Part shown: in pieces, positions 1-8,044 of the stretch | Layout of the letters: each line of letters opens with the position of its first letter | Numbering within the stretch: the stretch's first letter is position 1 | Assembly: GCA_030431055.1 (NCBI GenBank) | Contig: JAUIJA010000004.1 | Span: forward strand, 1 to 64,000 | DNA: 64,000 nucleotides | Direction of reading: 5' to 3' | From: Bacteroidia bacterium | GTDB lineage: Bacteria > Bacteroidota > Bacteroidia > Flavobacteriales > Flavobacteriaceae | The notes under the pieces: model-generated | The model's database searches: none | Told to the model about the DNA's origin: nothing | Seen by the model: only the letters and a program-made list of their open reading frames with translations | Program-made: the position numbers and the translations under genes

Positions 1-275
1 CTGTTTTAGTTATCGATTATCCTAAGTTCTTCACGCCAAATGGAGATGGATACAATGATACGTGGAATATAGTTGGATTAAATCAACCAGAAGCTAAGCT
101 GTACATATTTGACAGATATGGAAAATTGATCAAAGAATTAAGCACAGTTGGTCAAGGCTGGGATGGAACATTCAATGGAGAACAGTTACCATCAACGGAT
201 TACTGGTTTAGTTTACAATATTTTGAGAACGGAGTATCGAAGGAGTTTAAAGCGCATTTTGCGATGAAGAGATAA
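1..275 (+). CDS. C-terminal end of a secreted protein with T9SS type B sorting domain (partial)
   Basis: Only the last 90 codons are in the window, read from base 3. They start around VLVIDYPKFFTPNGDGYNDT and run through a beta-rich stretch to KAHFAMKR before the stop. The FTPNGDGxNDTW motif, the YIFDRYGKLI strand and the GWDGTFNG turn are the signature of the gliding motility-associated C-terminal domain (CHU_C, type B sorting signal). That domain directs outer-membrane export through the Por/type IX secretion system. The cargo part lies upstream of the window, so the activity of the protein is unknown. A strong bidirectional hairpin follows the stop codon. Confidence 0.9.
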   Translation, partial: VLVIDYPKFFTPNGDGYNDTWNIVGLNQPEAKLYIFDRYGKLIKELSTVGQGWDGTFNGEQLPSTDYWFSLQYFENGVSKEFKAHFAMKR

Positions 276-300
276 TCAAATCGAATATAACTTAAATATA

Positions 301-329
301 AAAAAGCCACTCAATTGAGTGGCTTTTTT
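301..329. terminator. Bidirectional rho-independent terminator
   Basis: AAAAAGCCACTC / GAGTGGCTTTTT forms a near-perfect stem with an AATT centre, with an A-run on one side and a T-run on the other. It lies between the end of the T9SS cargo gene on the plus strand and the end of the aminotransferase gene on the minus strand, and can serve both. Confidence 0.9.
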
Positions 330-355
330 ATTGATGTAAGATTTTTATAAAAAAA

Positions 356-1555
356 CTAATTTGCAAACTGATGATACTCGTCTAGTGCTTCTTTTAAAAT
401 TTGAACAGAACGAATTAGATCTTCTTTTTTCAAAACGTAAGCAATTCTTACTTCATCTAAGCCAACATTAGGTGATGAGTAAAAACCAGCCGCTGGAGCT
501 ACCATAACTGTTTCTCCGTCTAAATCATAACTTTCTAATAACCATTGTGCAAAATCATTAGCACTTGCTATAGGAAGTTTTGCAATGCAATAAAAAGCAC
601 CTTTAGGAGTAGCAACTTGTACGCCTTCAATTTTTTCTAATTCAGAAATTAAAATATCACGACGTTCTTTGTATTCTGAAATAACATCATCAAAATAACT
701 TTGAGGAGTATCTAAAGCAGCTTCACTAGCAATTTGAGCATAAGTTGGCGGACTAAGTCTTGCTTGAGCAAATTTCATAGCAGCAGCCATTACTTCTTTA
801 TTTTTAGAAACGATACAACCTATTCGCGCTCCACACATACTAAAGCGTTTTGAAACAGAATCAATCATAATAGCATGGTTTTCTAATTCAGGAACGTTCA
901 TAACAGAATAATGTTCAAAACCATCATAAGTGAACTCACGATAAACTTCATCGGCAATTAAGAACAAATCATGCTTTTTAACAATCTCTGCTAACTGATT
1001 TATTTCTTCTTCTGAATATAAGTAACCTGTTGGGTTACCAGGATTACAGATAAGAATAGCTTTTGTTTTTGGTGTAATTAATTTTTCAAAATCCTCAATT
1101 GGAGGTAAAGCAAATCCTGTTTCAATACTTGAAATTACAGGAACAACTTCAACTCCAGATGCAACTGTAAATCCGTTGTAATTAGCATAAAATGGTTCTG
1201 GAATTATAATTTCATCACCAGCGTCCATTGTACTTCCTAAAGCAAATAATAAAGCTTCAGAACCACCAGTAGTGATAATAATATCATGCATATCAATGGG
1301 AAGGTTCTGGTTTTTATAATATTGAGAAAGTTTTTCTCTGTAACTTTCAAATCCTGCAGAATGAGAATATTCTAAAACCTCTAAGTTGGCTTTTTTTACA
1401 GCATCTAAAGCAACCTGTGGAGTTTTAATATCTGGCTGACCAATGTTTAAATGATAAACTTTGTGTCCCTTTTTTTTTGCAAGTTCAGCAAACGGAACTA
1501 GCTTTCTAATAGGCGATTCGGGCATTTGTAACCCTTTTTGAGAAATGTTTGGCAT
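356..1555 (-). CDS. Class I/II PLP-dependent aminotransferase (aspartate aminotransferase-like)
   Basis: A 399-residue fold-type I aminotransferase. It has the NPGNPTG motif at 171-177, ADEVY at 201-205 and the PLP Schiff-base lysine at K236 in SVSKRFSMCGARIG, with the conserved Arg near the C-terminus. The family transfers amino groups between amino acids and 2-oxo acids in the cytosol. Sequence alone does not fix the substrate; aspartate, aromatic or branched-chain substrates are all possible. The start MPNISQKGLQ gives the usual length for the subfamily. The gene stands alone, with its 3' end facing a terminator. Class is certain, substrate is not. Confidence 0.9.
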   Translation of the reverse strand: MPNISQKGLQMPESPIRKLVPFAELAKKKGHKVYHLNIGQPDIKTPQVALDAVKKANLEVLEYSHSAGFESYREKLSQYYKNQNLPIDMHDIIITTGGSEALLFALGSTMDAGDEIIIPEPFYANYNGFTVASGVEVVPVISSIETGFALPPIEDFEKLITPKTKAILICNPGNPTGYLYSEEEINQLAEIVKKHDLFLIADEVYREFTYDGFEHYSVMNVPELENHAIMIDSVSKRFSMCGARIGCIVSKNKEVMAAAMKFAQARLSPPTYAQIASEAALDTPQSYFDDVISEYKERRDILISELEKIEGVQVATPKGAFYCIAKLPIASANDFAQWLLESYDLDGETVMVAPAAGFYSSPNVGLDEVRIAYVLKKEDLIRSVQILKEALDEYHQFAN

Positions 1556-1678
1556 TGTTTGTTTGTTAAGATGTACAAATTTGCAACTTTTTACAAAAAC
1601 TAAAAAAGGAAATGTTTTAAAAATGTTAAATCACATCAATTTTAGGATAAAAAATCTTACATTGAAGTATATAAAAAA

Positions 1679-3013
1679 ATGAAAATTCTCGACTCAAATA
1701 TTAAAATAATATTTTTACTCCTTTGGAGTATAAATTCTATTGCGCAATTGGAATGGAATTCAAAAAAAGAAAAGATTAAAATTCCATTTGAATTAACGCA
1801 TAACTTAATTATAGTTGATGTTGTTATTAATAAAGTAGATTTAAAAATGATTCTTGATACAGGTTCTCAAAGTAATTTACTATTTAGCTTTCCAGAAAAT
1901 GACAGTATTGAGTTTTATAATCCTAGAATAATAAATATAAAAGGCTTAGGCTATGGAGAGTCTTTAGAAGCTATTGTCTCTTCAAAAAACACTTTTTCGT
2001 TAAAAAATGAAAGTGTTATTGACGAGAATTTTGACATCCTTTTAATAACAAATCACGATATTGGCTTAATAAATAAATTAGGAATTCCCATTAACGGAAT
2101 TTTAGGTTCTTCTTTCTTTAAAGATTATTTAGTTGAAATAAACTATGCAAAGAAGAAGCTTTTTCTGCACAAAAAAGAAAATAAAAGAATCACTAGAAAA
2201 ATAAAAAAGTTAAACTCAACTAAAATAAATATAATAAGAGATAAGCCATATGTAAACTTTAATATAAATAACAATAATTCTGAAGCAGAAGCAAAGCTTC
2301 TTTTTGATACTGGTTTAGGAGATGGTTTGTGGCTGTTTGAAAATGATGAAGCACAAATTAAATGTTCAAATAAGTATTTTAATGATTTTTTAGGTAAAGG
2401 TTTAGGTGGAGATATAATGGGAAAAAAATCCCGAGTTCAAAAATTAAAAATAAATAAATTTGAACTGCTAGATGCTTTAGTTTCTTTTCCTGATAGTGTT
2501 TCTGTAAAGAGTTTAGATTTAATTAAAGGAAGAAATGGATCTTTAGGTGGAGAAATTATTAAACGCTTTAATTGGGTTTTAGATTATAAAAACGAAACTT
2601 TTTATTTTACTAAAAATAGTTTATTTAACGAGCGCTTTAATTACAATATGTCAGGAATTGAAGTTCAACATTCTGGAGTTGAAATAGTGTCTGAAAAATT
2701 CATTAATAAGAATAATCAATCAGATGTAAATAATACAATTTATTTAGATGATGCTAATTTATCATATTCATTTAGGTATTTTTTTAAACCTTCATTTATA
2801 ATAAAAAAAATCCGGTTGAATTCACCTGCAGATAAAGCTGGACTTAAAATAGGAGATAAGTTAATTAAATTAAATGGCAAAAAATCGTATAATTATTCTA
2901 TTCAAAAAATAACTGATTTATTTCAATCAGAAGAAGGAAAAAAAATAAAAATAGAAGTAGAGAGAGAGGGAGAGATTTTAGAATTTGAATTCTACCTCGA
3001 AAAAATATTATAA
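1679..3013 (+). CDS. Secreted retropepsin-like aspartic protease with C-terminal PDZ domain
   Basis: The 444-residue protein begins with a signal peptide (about residues 1-22, ending SIAQ). Two aspartyl-protease half-domains follow, each with a catalytic-type motif: DTGS at 60-63 and DTGL at 210-213. Each half also has a hydrophobic Gly strand, for example GILGSSFF. Residues about 370-440 form a PDZ domain (LNSPADKAGLKIGDKLIKLN). The layout suggests a single-chain aspartic protease acting in the periplasm or at the surface, with the PDZ binding substrate tails. The family is known in Bacteroidetes but its substrates are not. The gene is monocistronic and ends at a terminator. Confidence 0.8.
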   Translation: MKILDSNIKIIFLLLWSINSIAQLEWNSKKEKIKIPFELTHNLIIVDVVINKVDLKMILDTGSQSNLLFSFPENDSIEFYNPRIINIKGLGYGESLEAIVSSKNTFSLKNESVIDENFDILLITNHDIGLINKLGIPINGILGSSFFKDYLVEINYAKKKLFLHKKENKRITRKIKKLNSTKINIIRDKPYVNFNINNNNSEAEAKLLFDTGLGDGLWLFENDEAQIKCSNKYFNDFLGKGLGGDIMGKKSRVQKLKINKFELLDALVSFPDSVSVKSLDLIKGRNGSLGGEIIKRFNWVLDYKNETFYFTKNSLFNERFNYNMSGIEVQHSGVEIVSEKFINKNNQSDVNNTIYLDDANLSYSFRYFFKPSFIIKKIRLNSPADKAGLKIGDKLIKLNGKKSYNYSIQKITDLFQSEEGKKIKIEVEREGEILEFEFYLEKIL

Positions 3014-3041
3014 AAAAAACGCTCATTTGAGCGCTTTTTTT
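3012..3041. terminator. Bidirectional rho-independent terminator
   Basis: CGCTC-ATTT-GAGCG flanked by seven or more A and seven T residues. It lies between the convergent stop codons of the protease gene and the DUF1573 gene, and the last T residues overlap the DUF1573 stop. Confidence 0.9.
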
Positions 3042-3429
3042 ATTTATCTTTTTTTACAACCGTTCCTTTAATTCTTAACGGAATCATTCCTCCGGGTTTG
3101 TTTACAGCATTAGTTTCAACTGTAATCGTTTTACTAATTGGACCAGGGTTCATATTATACTTTACAACAATCTTATCACTTTTTCCTGGTAAAATAGGAG
3201 CTTCAGGTTTTGTAGGTATAGTACATCCGCAACTCGATTTTACACTTTTAATAATAAGTGGAGCATCACCTGTATTGGTAAATTCAAATTCACGAATACC
3301 ATTATCTTCTCCTTTTACAACTTCACCATAATTTATGGTTTCCGTTTTAAACTCGATTTTTGCACCTTCTTGGGAAAAAGCAAAAATTCCAACTAAAAAT
3401 ATAAATACACTAAGTAATTTTTTCATCAT
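3040..3429 (-). CDS. DUF1573 domain-containing secreted protein
   Basis: The protein is 129 residues if started at MMKKLLSVFIFLVG. That start leaves a clean signal peptide (cleavage after AFSQ) followed by one DUF1573 Ig-like domain with the typical SSCGCT and PILPGKSDKI motifs. The open frame runs back past position 3800, but that upstream part overlaps valS and has no domain, so the internal ATG is the real start. A second ATG follows immediately at 3426. DUF1573 proteins are abundant in Bacteroidetes envelopes and their role is unknown. A paralogue with a lipoprotein signal lies at 32745-33197. Confidence 0.85.
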   Translation of the reverse strand: MMKKLLSVFIFLVGIFAFSQEGAKIEFKTETINYGEVVKGEDNGIREFEFTNTGDAPLIIKSVKSSCGCTIPTKPEAPILPGKSDKIVVKYNMNPGPISKTITVETNAVNKPGGMIPLRIKGTVVKKDK

Positions 3430-3516
3430 TTCTAAAATTAATAGGTTACCGTAAAAATATACACAACAAACACTAATAACAAGCAATTTAACTTTTTTTA
3501 TTTTGGTATATATCGT

Positions 3517-3524
3517 TACTTTTG
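3517..3524 (+). promoter_or_regulatory. Candidate -7 promoter element for valS
   Basis: TACTTTTG fits the Bacteroidetes -7 consensus TAnnTTTG exactly. It is followed by about 210 bases before the valS start codon, so it would give a long leader carrying the structured element at 3542-3667. No convincing -33 TTG is seen at the standard distance. Confidence 0.5.
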
Positions 3525-3541
3525 CATAAAATTTACAAAAA

Positions 3542-3667
3542 GTGTACCAAAATAGTTTTTCGCAGCGAGTCTGCAGTTTGTATTTGTAATCCTTATTCCC
3601 GCTATCACTTGCACACGGTGCTTGTTCTATCGGGGCTAAGCAGTAAACTATTTTAATTTTTGTACAC
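3542..3667. repeat. Structured, GC-richer inverted-repeat element in the valS leader
   Basis: The outer arms GTGTACCAAAATAGTTT (3542-3558) and AAACTATTTT...GTACAC (3645-3667) are inverted repeats. Inside are smaller hairpins: GCAG/CTGC at 3562-3574 and GCAC-ACG-GTGC at 3611-3621. The blocks CCCGCTATC (3598-3606) and TCTATCGGGGCT (3626-3637) also lie inside. The interior is clearly richer in G and C than its surroundings. From memory, AGCCCCGATAGA...GATAGCGGG blocks recur between genes in Flavobacterium, so this may be an interspersed repeat or a structured RNA. It accounts for most of the 312-base gap between DUF1573 and valS. Confidence 0.6.
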
Positions 3668-3741
3668 TTATTATAAATCAGAATTCTAAATTGTTTCACC
3701 AGTTCGAGCAAGCTCTCGTGTCTAAAATATAAATTTTTAAG

Positions 3742-6369
3742 ATGATTCCAGCACAATTTGATGCCAAACAAGTAGAAAAGAAATGGTATGACTATTGGAT
3801 GCAAAACAACTATTTTCATTCAACGCCCGACCATAGAACACCATATACAATTGTAATTCCGCCACCAAACGTAACCGGAGTGTTGCACATGGGGCACATG
3901 TTAAATAACACTATTCAAGATGTATTAATTCGTCGTGCGCGTTTAAAAGGATTCAATGCTTGTTGGGTTCCTGGAACCGATCACGCTTCTATTGCTACCG
4001 AAGCTAAAGTTGTAGCAAAATTAAAATCGGAAGGAATTAATAAATCCGATTTAACTCGCGAAGAGTTTTTAAAACACGCTTTCGATTGGACAGAAAAATA
4101 CGGTGGAACTATCCTTGAACAATTAAAACAATTAGGTTGTTCTTGCGATTGGGACAGAACTAAATTCACGATGGACGACGATATGTCGGCTTCTGTTATC
4201 AAGTCGTTTGTTGATTTGTATAACAAAGGCATGATTTATCGTGGTTATCGCATGGTAAACTGGGATCCAGAAGCGAAAACTACATTGTCTGATGAAGAAG
4301 TTATTTATGAGGAAAGACAAGGTAAATTTTATCATTTACGTTACCAAATTGAAGGAAGTGACGAATATGTAACTATTGCAACTACTCGTCCTGAAACAAT
4401 TTTAGGCGATACTGCAATTTGTATTCACCCAGAAGACGAGCGCTATTTCCATTTAAAAGGGAAAAAAGCAATTGTTCCTATTTGCAACCGAGTAATTCCT
4501 ATTATTTTCGACGAATATGTTGATATGGAATTTGGTACAGGTTGTTTAAAAGTAACACCAGCTCACGATGTTAACGATAAAGCTTTAGGAGATAAACATA
4601 ATTTAGAAGTTATTGATATCTTCAACGAAGATGCGAGTTTAAACTCATTCGGATTACATTATGAAGGAAAAGATCGTTTTGTAGTTAGAGATGAAATTGC
4701 AACCGAATTAGAATCAATTGGCGCTTTAATAAAAACAGAAACGCACTTAAATAAAGTTGGAACTTCTGAAAGAACAAAAGCAGTAATCGAACCAAGATTA
4801 TCTGATCAGTGGTTCTTAAAAATGGATGAATTAGTAAAACCAGCTATCAAAGCCGTTTTAGAATCAGATGAGATTAAGTTACATCCATCTCGTTTTAATA
4901 ATACATACGCGCATTGGTTAAACAATATCCGCGATTGGAATATTTCACGTCAGTTATGGTGGGGACAACAAATTCCTGCTTATTATTATGGCGATGGAAA
5001 AGAAGATTTTGTAGTTGCTGAAAATATTGAAGATGCGCTTGAGCTAGCGAAAACAAAAACAGGAAACGCTAATTTAACAGTAAACGATTTAAAACAAGAT
5101 CCAGATGCTTTAGATACTTGGTTTTCGTCATGGTTATGGCCAATATCTGTTTTTGGTGGAATGATGGATCCTGAAAATGAGGAATTCAAATATTATTATC
5201 CAACGAATGATTTAGTAACTGGTCCAGATATTTTATTCTTCTGGGTTGCACGTATGATTATTGCAGGTTATGAATATGCAGGTGAAAAACCATTTTCAAA
5301 TGTATATCTAACAGGTTTAGTACGCGATAAACAAGGACGTAAAATGTCTAAATCTTTAGGAAACTCACCAGATCCACTTGGTTTAATTGAAAAATTTGGA
5401 GCTGATGGTGTTCGTGTAGGTTTATTATTGAGTGCTTCTGCTGGAAATGATATTTTATTCGACGAAGAATTATGTAACCAAGGAAAAGGTTTCTCTAATA
5501 AAATTTGGAACGCATTCCGTTTGATTAAAGGTTGGGAAGTTGCCGATATCGAGCAACCAGAATCGGCTAAAGTAGCGATAACTTGGTACGAAAATAAATT
5601 ACAGAAAACATTAGCTGAAATTGAAGATCATTTTGAAAAATATAGAATTTCAGATGCTTTAATGGCGATTTATAAATTGGTTTGGGACGATTTCTGTTCG
5701 TGGTTCTTAGAAATGATTAAACCAGGTTACCAACAACCAATTGACAAAACAACTTTCGATAAAGCAATCGAAATGTTAGAAGCTAATTTGAAGTTGTTGC
5801 ATCCATTTATGCCATTTTTAACAGAGGAAATTTGGCAACATATTACCGAAAGAACTCCAGAAGAAGCCTTAATTGTAGCTTCTTGGCCAGAAACAAAAGC
5901 ATTTGATAAAGCTATTGTAGATGGTTTTGATTTTACTGCTGAAGTTATTTCTGGAATTAGAACAATTCGTAAAGACAAGAATATTTCATTTAAAGAAACT
6001 ATTGAATTACGAGTGCTAAATAACGAAAAAGTTACCACTTACTTCGATTCAGTAATTATGAAATTAGGCAATGTTGTAGATTTAGTTTACGTTGATGAAA
6101 AAGTAAACGGAGCGTTATCGTATCGTGTTAAATCTAACGAATATTTTATTCCTGTAGGTGGAAATATCGATATAGAAGCTGAAGTTGCTAAACTAACAGA
6201 AGAATTAAAGTACACAAAAGGATTCTTAAAATCTGTACAAGGGAAATTATCTAACGAAAAATTTGTTAGTGGCGCACCAGAAAAAGTTGTAGCCATGGAA
6301 CGCAAAAAAGAAGCTGATGCTTTAGCTAAAATAGCAACAATTGAAGAAAGTTTAGCTGGTTTGCAATAA
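3742..6369 (+). CDS. valS: Valine--tRNA ligase
   Basis: An 875-residue class I aminoacyl-tRNA synthetase that charges tRNA-Val with valine. The HIGH-type motif is HMGH at 49-52 within [13 protein letters not shown], and KMSKS is at 534-538 ([10 protein letters not shown]). Between them lies the CP1 editing domain ([18 protein letters not shown]). The C-terminus has the anticodon-binding domain and the terminal coiled coil typical of ValRS ([20 protein letters not shown]). Length matches bacterial ValRS. It is a single gene with a long structured leader and its own terminator. Confidence 0.98.
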   Translation: MIPAQFDAKQVEKKWYDYWMQNNYFHSTPDHRTPYTIVIPPPNVTGVLHMGHMLNNTIQDVLIRRARLKGFNACWVPGTDHASIATEAKVVAKLKSEGINKSDLTREEFLKHAFDWTEKYGGTILEQLKQLGCSCDWDRTKFTMDDDMSASVIKSFVDLYNKGMIYRGYRMVNWDPEAKTTLSDEEVIYEERQGKFYHLRYQIEGSDEYVTIATTRPETILGDTAICIHPEDERYFHLKGKKAIVPICNRVIPIIFDEYVDMEFGTGCLKVTPAHDVNDKALGDKHNLEVIDIFNEDASLNSFGLHYEGKDRFVVRDEIATELESIGALIKTETHLNKVGTSERTKAVIEPRLSDQWFLKMDELVKPAIKAVLESDEIKLHPSRFNNTYAHWLNNIRDWNISRQLWWGQQIPAYYYGDGKEDFVVAENIEDALELAKTKTGNANLTVNDLKQDPDALDTWFSSWLWPISVFGGMMDPENEEFKYYYPTNDLVTGPDILFFWVARMIIAGYEYAGEKPFSNVYLTGLVRDKQGRKMSKSLGNSPDPLGLIEKFGADGVRVGLLLSASAGNDILFDEELCNQGKGFSNKIWNAFRLIKGWEVADIEQPESAKVAITWYENKLQKTLAEIEDHFEKYRISDALMAIYKLVWDDFCSWFLEMIKPGYQQPIDKTTFDKAIEMLEANLKLLHPFMPFLTEEIWQHITERTPEEALIVASWPETKAFDKAIVDGFDFTAEVISGIRTIRKDKNISFKETIELRVLNNEKVTTYFDSVIMKLGNVVDLVYVDEKVNGALSYRVKSNEYFIPVGGNIDIEAEVAKLTEELKYTKGFLKSVQGKLSNEKFVSGAPEKVVAMERKKEADALAKIATIEESLAGLQ

Positions 6370-6390
6370 GCTAAGTGATTATATAAAAAC

Positions 6391-6424
6391 AAAAATCCCG
6401 AGATATTTCTCGGGATTTTTTTTA
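6391..6424 (+). terminator. Rho-independent terminator of valS
   Basis: AAAAATCCCGAGA-TAT-TTCTCGGGATTTTTTT, a strong stem with a T-run, 22 bases after the valS stop codon. Confidence 0.92.
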
Positions 6425-6465
6425 TACATTAAAAAAAGTAATTAACTATTAAATATTTATTTTAA

Positions 6466-6517
6466 CGTCCTGCTAAACGCAGTTCTGTGATTTTTGAGTA
6501 AATATAAGAAATTTGTT
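6466..6517. repeat. Interspersed repeat, copy 1 (about 50 bp)
   Basis: This begins CGTCCTGCTAAACGCAG and continues through TTTTTGAGTAAATATAAG. Nearly the same sequence occurs at 27020-27068, with a two-base gap and a few substitutions. Its first 13 bases recur perfectly in inverted orientation at 6721-6733. Confidence 0.8.
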
Positions 6518-6733
6518 AAATAATTAGCTGATATAGATCTTCCGCTTAAAATCAGCTAATTAGTTGTCAAATAGCTAACGTAGTTAGCGTAATTTGTTCA
6601 AATTTCGATTATTGGGAACAAAAATTATAGAGCCAAATTGCGTTTAACTAATGATGTTGCACGTTTTCACTCGAAGTGCAGCTAAAGCTGTATTTAAACA
6701 AATATTCCTAGAGCAATTTGGTTTAGCAGGACG
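6466..6733. repeat. Non-coding block bounded by a perfect 13-bp inverted repeat
   Basis: CGTCCTGCTAAAC at 6466-6478 and its exact reverse complement GTTTAGCAGGACG at 6721-6733 enclose about 240 bases. I find no convincing reading frame, tRNA or other gene inside. The 580-base interval from 6370 to 6949 holds this block, the two palindromes that follow and the valS terminator, and nothing else I can recognise. Confidence 0.65.
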
Positions 6734-6817
6734 ATGGAGCACATTTTCTTTTGTGGCGGGGTTTTGCGGAGCAAAATATAGCTACAAAAGTCAGCTTTAG
6801 CTGAATGTGCTCCATCG
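6732..6817. repeat. Large hairpin with perfect 14-bp arms
   Basis: CGATGGAGCACATT (6732-6745) pairs perfectly with AATGTGCTCCATCG (6804-6817) around a 58-base loop. The loop contains CAGCTTTAGCTG, which also occurs as CAGCTAAAGCTG near 6679. It directly abuts the preceding inverted repeat and the palindrome at 6823. Confidence 0.75.
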
Positions 6818-6822
6818 GCTTC

Positions 6823-6930
6823 GGCTATGAACAGTTGCGTGGGTTAGCACGGACTTTTGCAAGTACACAGCAAGCTGAAAATTCCGCAGGAATTTTCAGG
6901 ATAAGCCAGTAATAGCAATTGTTTATAGCC
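6823..6930. repeat. Long imperfect palindrome, attC-like in size and shape
   Basis: GGCTATGAACAGTTGCG (6823-6839) is matched at 14 of 17 positions by the reverse complement of AGCAATTGTTTATAGCC (6914-6930). The mismatches are mostly G-U compatible. A perfect inner stem, GAAAATTCC-GCAG-GAATTTTC, sits near 6878-6898. The 108-base length and nested stems recall recombination sites folded as single strands. The canonical integron core GTTRRRY is not clearly present, so this is a resemblance only. Confidence 0.55.
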
Positions 6931-6933
6931 AAT

Positions 6934-6947
6934 GTTGTGTAGCGTTA
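6934..6947. repeat. Left flank of the small-gene cassette (GTTGTGTAGC inverted repeat)
   Basis: GTTGTGTAGCGTTA matches, at 13 of 14 bases, the reverse complement of 7861-7874. The two copies point towards each other around the two-gene unit 6950-7848. Confidence 0.7.
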
Positions 6948-6949
6948 TT

Positions 6950-7309
6950 TTATATTATTAGTTGATATTTTCCTTTTATTTCTGCGTTGTAAAACTTTCC
7001 AAATGATTTAGCATTTCTAAATTCATTCCACAGTTTTTTTGGTAAATCCTTATGAATGTAAGTTTTGCTCTTTGTTTTGATAAAAAAATAACCTGTTCTT
7101 TCATCACAAGAGTAGTATTCGGCATTTAAAATCCAAGAACTCTTACTGGTGTTACACTCATCATAAAAGGTAAATTCAGTTTTCCTAATTAGTTCATTTG
7201 CTTCTTGATAACTTGAAAAGTCATTTTTTAATTCTGAGCAATTCTGAGAATTACAAGAAATTGAAACTGCTGAAATAAGGACTACAACAAATAGTTTTCT
7301 CAAATACAT
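6950..7309 (-). CDS. Lipoprotein with KTSC domain
   Basis: The 119-residue protein has a lipoprotein signal (Cys at 19 in SAVSISC). The C-terminal 60 residues match the KTSC domain pattern: a short hairpin ending in a tyrosine (TYIHKDLPKKLWNEF), then AKSFGKFYNAEIKGKY. KTSC domains are small modules, sometimes fused to lysyl-tRNA synthetases, and their function is poorly known. An exported version is unusual. The start codon overlaps the stop of the upstream gene by one base (TAATG), indicating translational coupling. The two genes lie between inverted repeats. Confidence 0.7.
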   Translation of the reverse strand: MYLRKLFVVVLISAVSISCNSQNCSELKNDFSSYQEANELIRKTEFTFYDECNTSKSSWILNAEYYSCDERTGYFFIKTKSKTYIHKDLPKKLWNEFRNAKSFGKFYNAEIKGKYQLII

Positions 7310-7848
7310 TATTCCTTATCTTTTTTCCTGTTATAGTTAGTGTATTTAAAATCCTCATTTTCTGCTATGAAGAAGTTGTAAATTGTACTACTTGAAGAAA
7401 AGTTATCTTTTTGGGTAGATGTGCTAATCACATAGGTCATAGTCGAACCTTGATATACCTTATAAAACGCATCATCTTCAATGTAAGAGTCATAAATTTT
7501 TCCTCCCCATTTTTTTATTTGAGTTACGTACTCATTATACTTTTCCTTTTTATGAACTTGGATACTTAATCTGTTTGGATAGTCGTCACTACCTGAAAAA
7601 TACAGAAATAAAAATGATTCAGCTTTATCGTTAAAGTCCGATTTGTTATAGGCAAAATTTAATTCGCCATATTTGTCATCCGTTGGTGATTCAGCACTAA
7701 ATAGACTCCAGTTTCTTTGTGTCAAATATTCTTCAGCTTCCGCCATATTCTTTTTTCTAACAGTCAGCAACTGCTGAAGCGACAAGTTTTGAGAACTTGC
7801 TGGAATTGCAATTAATACAAATAAAACTAAGGTTAAAATTCTTTTCAT
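7309..7848 (-). CDS. Secreted protein of unknown function
   Basis: The 179-residue protein has a signal peptide (MKRILTLVLFVLIAIPASSQ) and a mature part rich in aromatic and charged residues. I recognise no family. It is the first gene of a two-gene unit with the KTSC lipoprotein, which starts on its stop codon. Both are exported, so they may act together in the envelope. The unit is bounded by inverted repeats at 6934-6947 and 7861-7874, which suggests it moved as a cassette. Confidence 0.75.
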   Translation of the reverse strand: MKRILTLVLFVLIAIPASSQNLSLQQLLTVRKKNMAEAEEYLTQRNWSLFSAESPTDDKYGELNFAYNKSDFNDKAESFLFLYFSGSDDYPNRLSIQVHKKEKYNEYVTQIKKWGGKIYDSYIEDDAFYKVYQGSTMTYVISTSTQKDNFSSSSTIYNFFIAENEDFKYTNYNRKKDKE

Positions 7849-7860
7849 TTTCGTTCTTGT

Positions 7861-7874
7861 TAATGCTACACAAC
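7861..7874. repeat. Right flank of the small-gene cassette (inverted copy of GTTGTGTAGC)
   Basis: TAATGCTACACAAC is the inverted counterpart of 6934-6947. The match continues outward on a related TATAAACAA / TATAGCCAAT stretch. Confidence 0.7.
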
Positions 7875-7889
7875 TTGTTTATACGCGCA

Positions 7890-7939
7890 ACTTTATAGCG
7901 TCAATTTAGCCAATTTCGGTTGTATATCCGCTATGAAGT
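7890..7939. repeat. Hairpin next to the right cassette flank
   Basis: ACTTTATAGCG (7890-7900) pairs with CGCTATGAAGT (7929-7939) apart from one G-U type position, around a 28-base loop. It mirrors the palindrome on the other side of the cassette but is shorter. Confidence 0.5.
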
Positions 7940-8012
7940 AACGTTTTCAAATATATTAAAATAATTTTACAAATTATCAACCATAACAATAGTTTCAATC
8001 TAACTTAAAAAC

Positions 8013-8041
8013 AAAAAATCCCGAGCATTAACTCGGGATTG
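8013..8041 (-). terminator. Terminator of the hibernation factor gene
   Basis: On the minus strand it reads AATCCCGAG-TTAATG-CTCGGGATT followed by TTTTTGT, just after the stop codon of the gene at 8045-8362. Confidence 0.85.
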
Positions 8042-8044
8042 TAT

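Noticed and set aside
3542..3741. T-box riboswitch before valS
   Set aside because: No conserved T-box sequence, specifier hairpin or terminator/antiterminator pair is visible.
3430..3819. Upstream extension of the DUF1573 reading frame over the valS start
   Set aside because: It overlaps valS and its promoter, has no domain, and the internal MMKKLL start gives a perfect signal peptide.
6823..6930. Definite integron attC site
   Set aside because: The size and nested stems fit, but the conserved GTTRRRY core is not clear and no integrase is seen, so it is reported only as a resemblance.
6370..6949. A structural RNA such as tmRNA, RNase P or SRP RNA in the 580-base gap
   Set aside because: None of the conserved motifs of these RNAs was recognised. 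The palindromes explain the structure.
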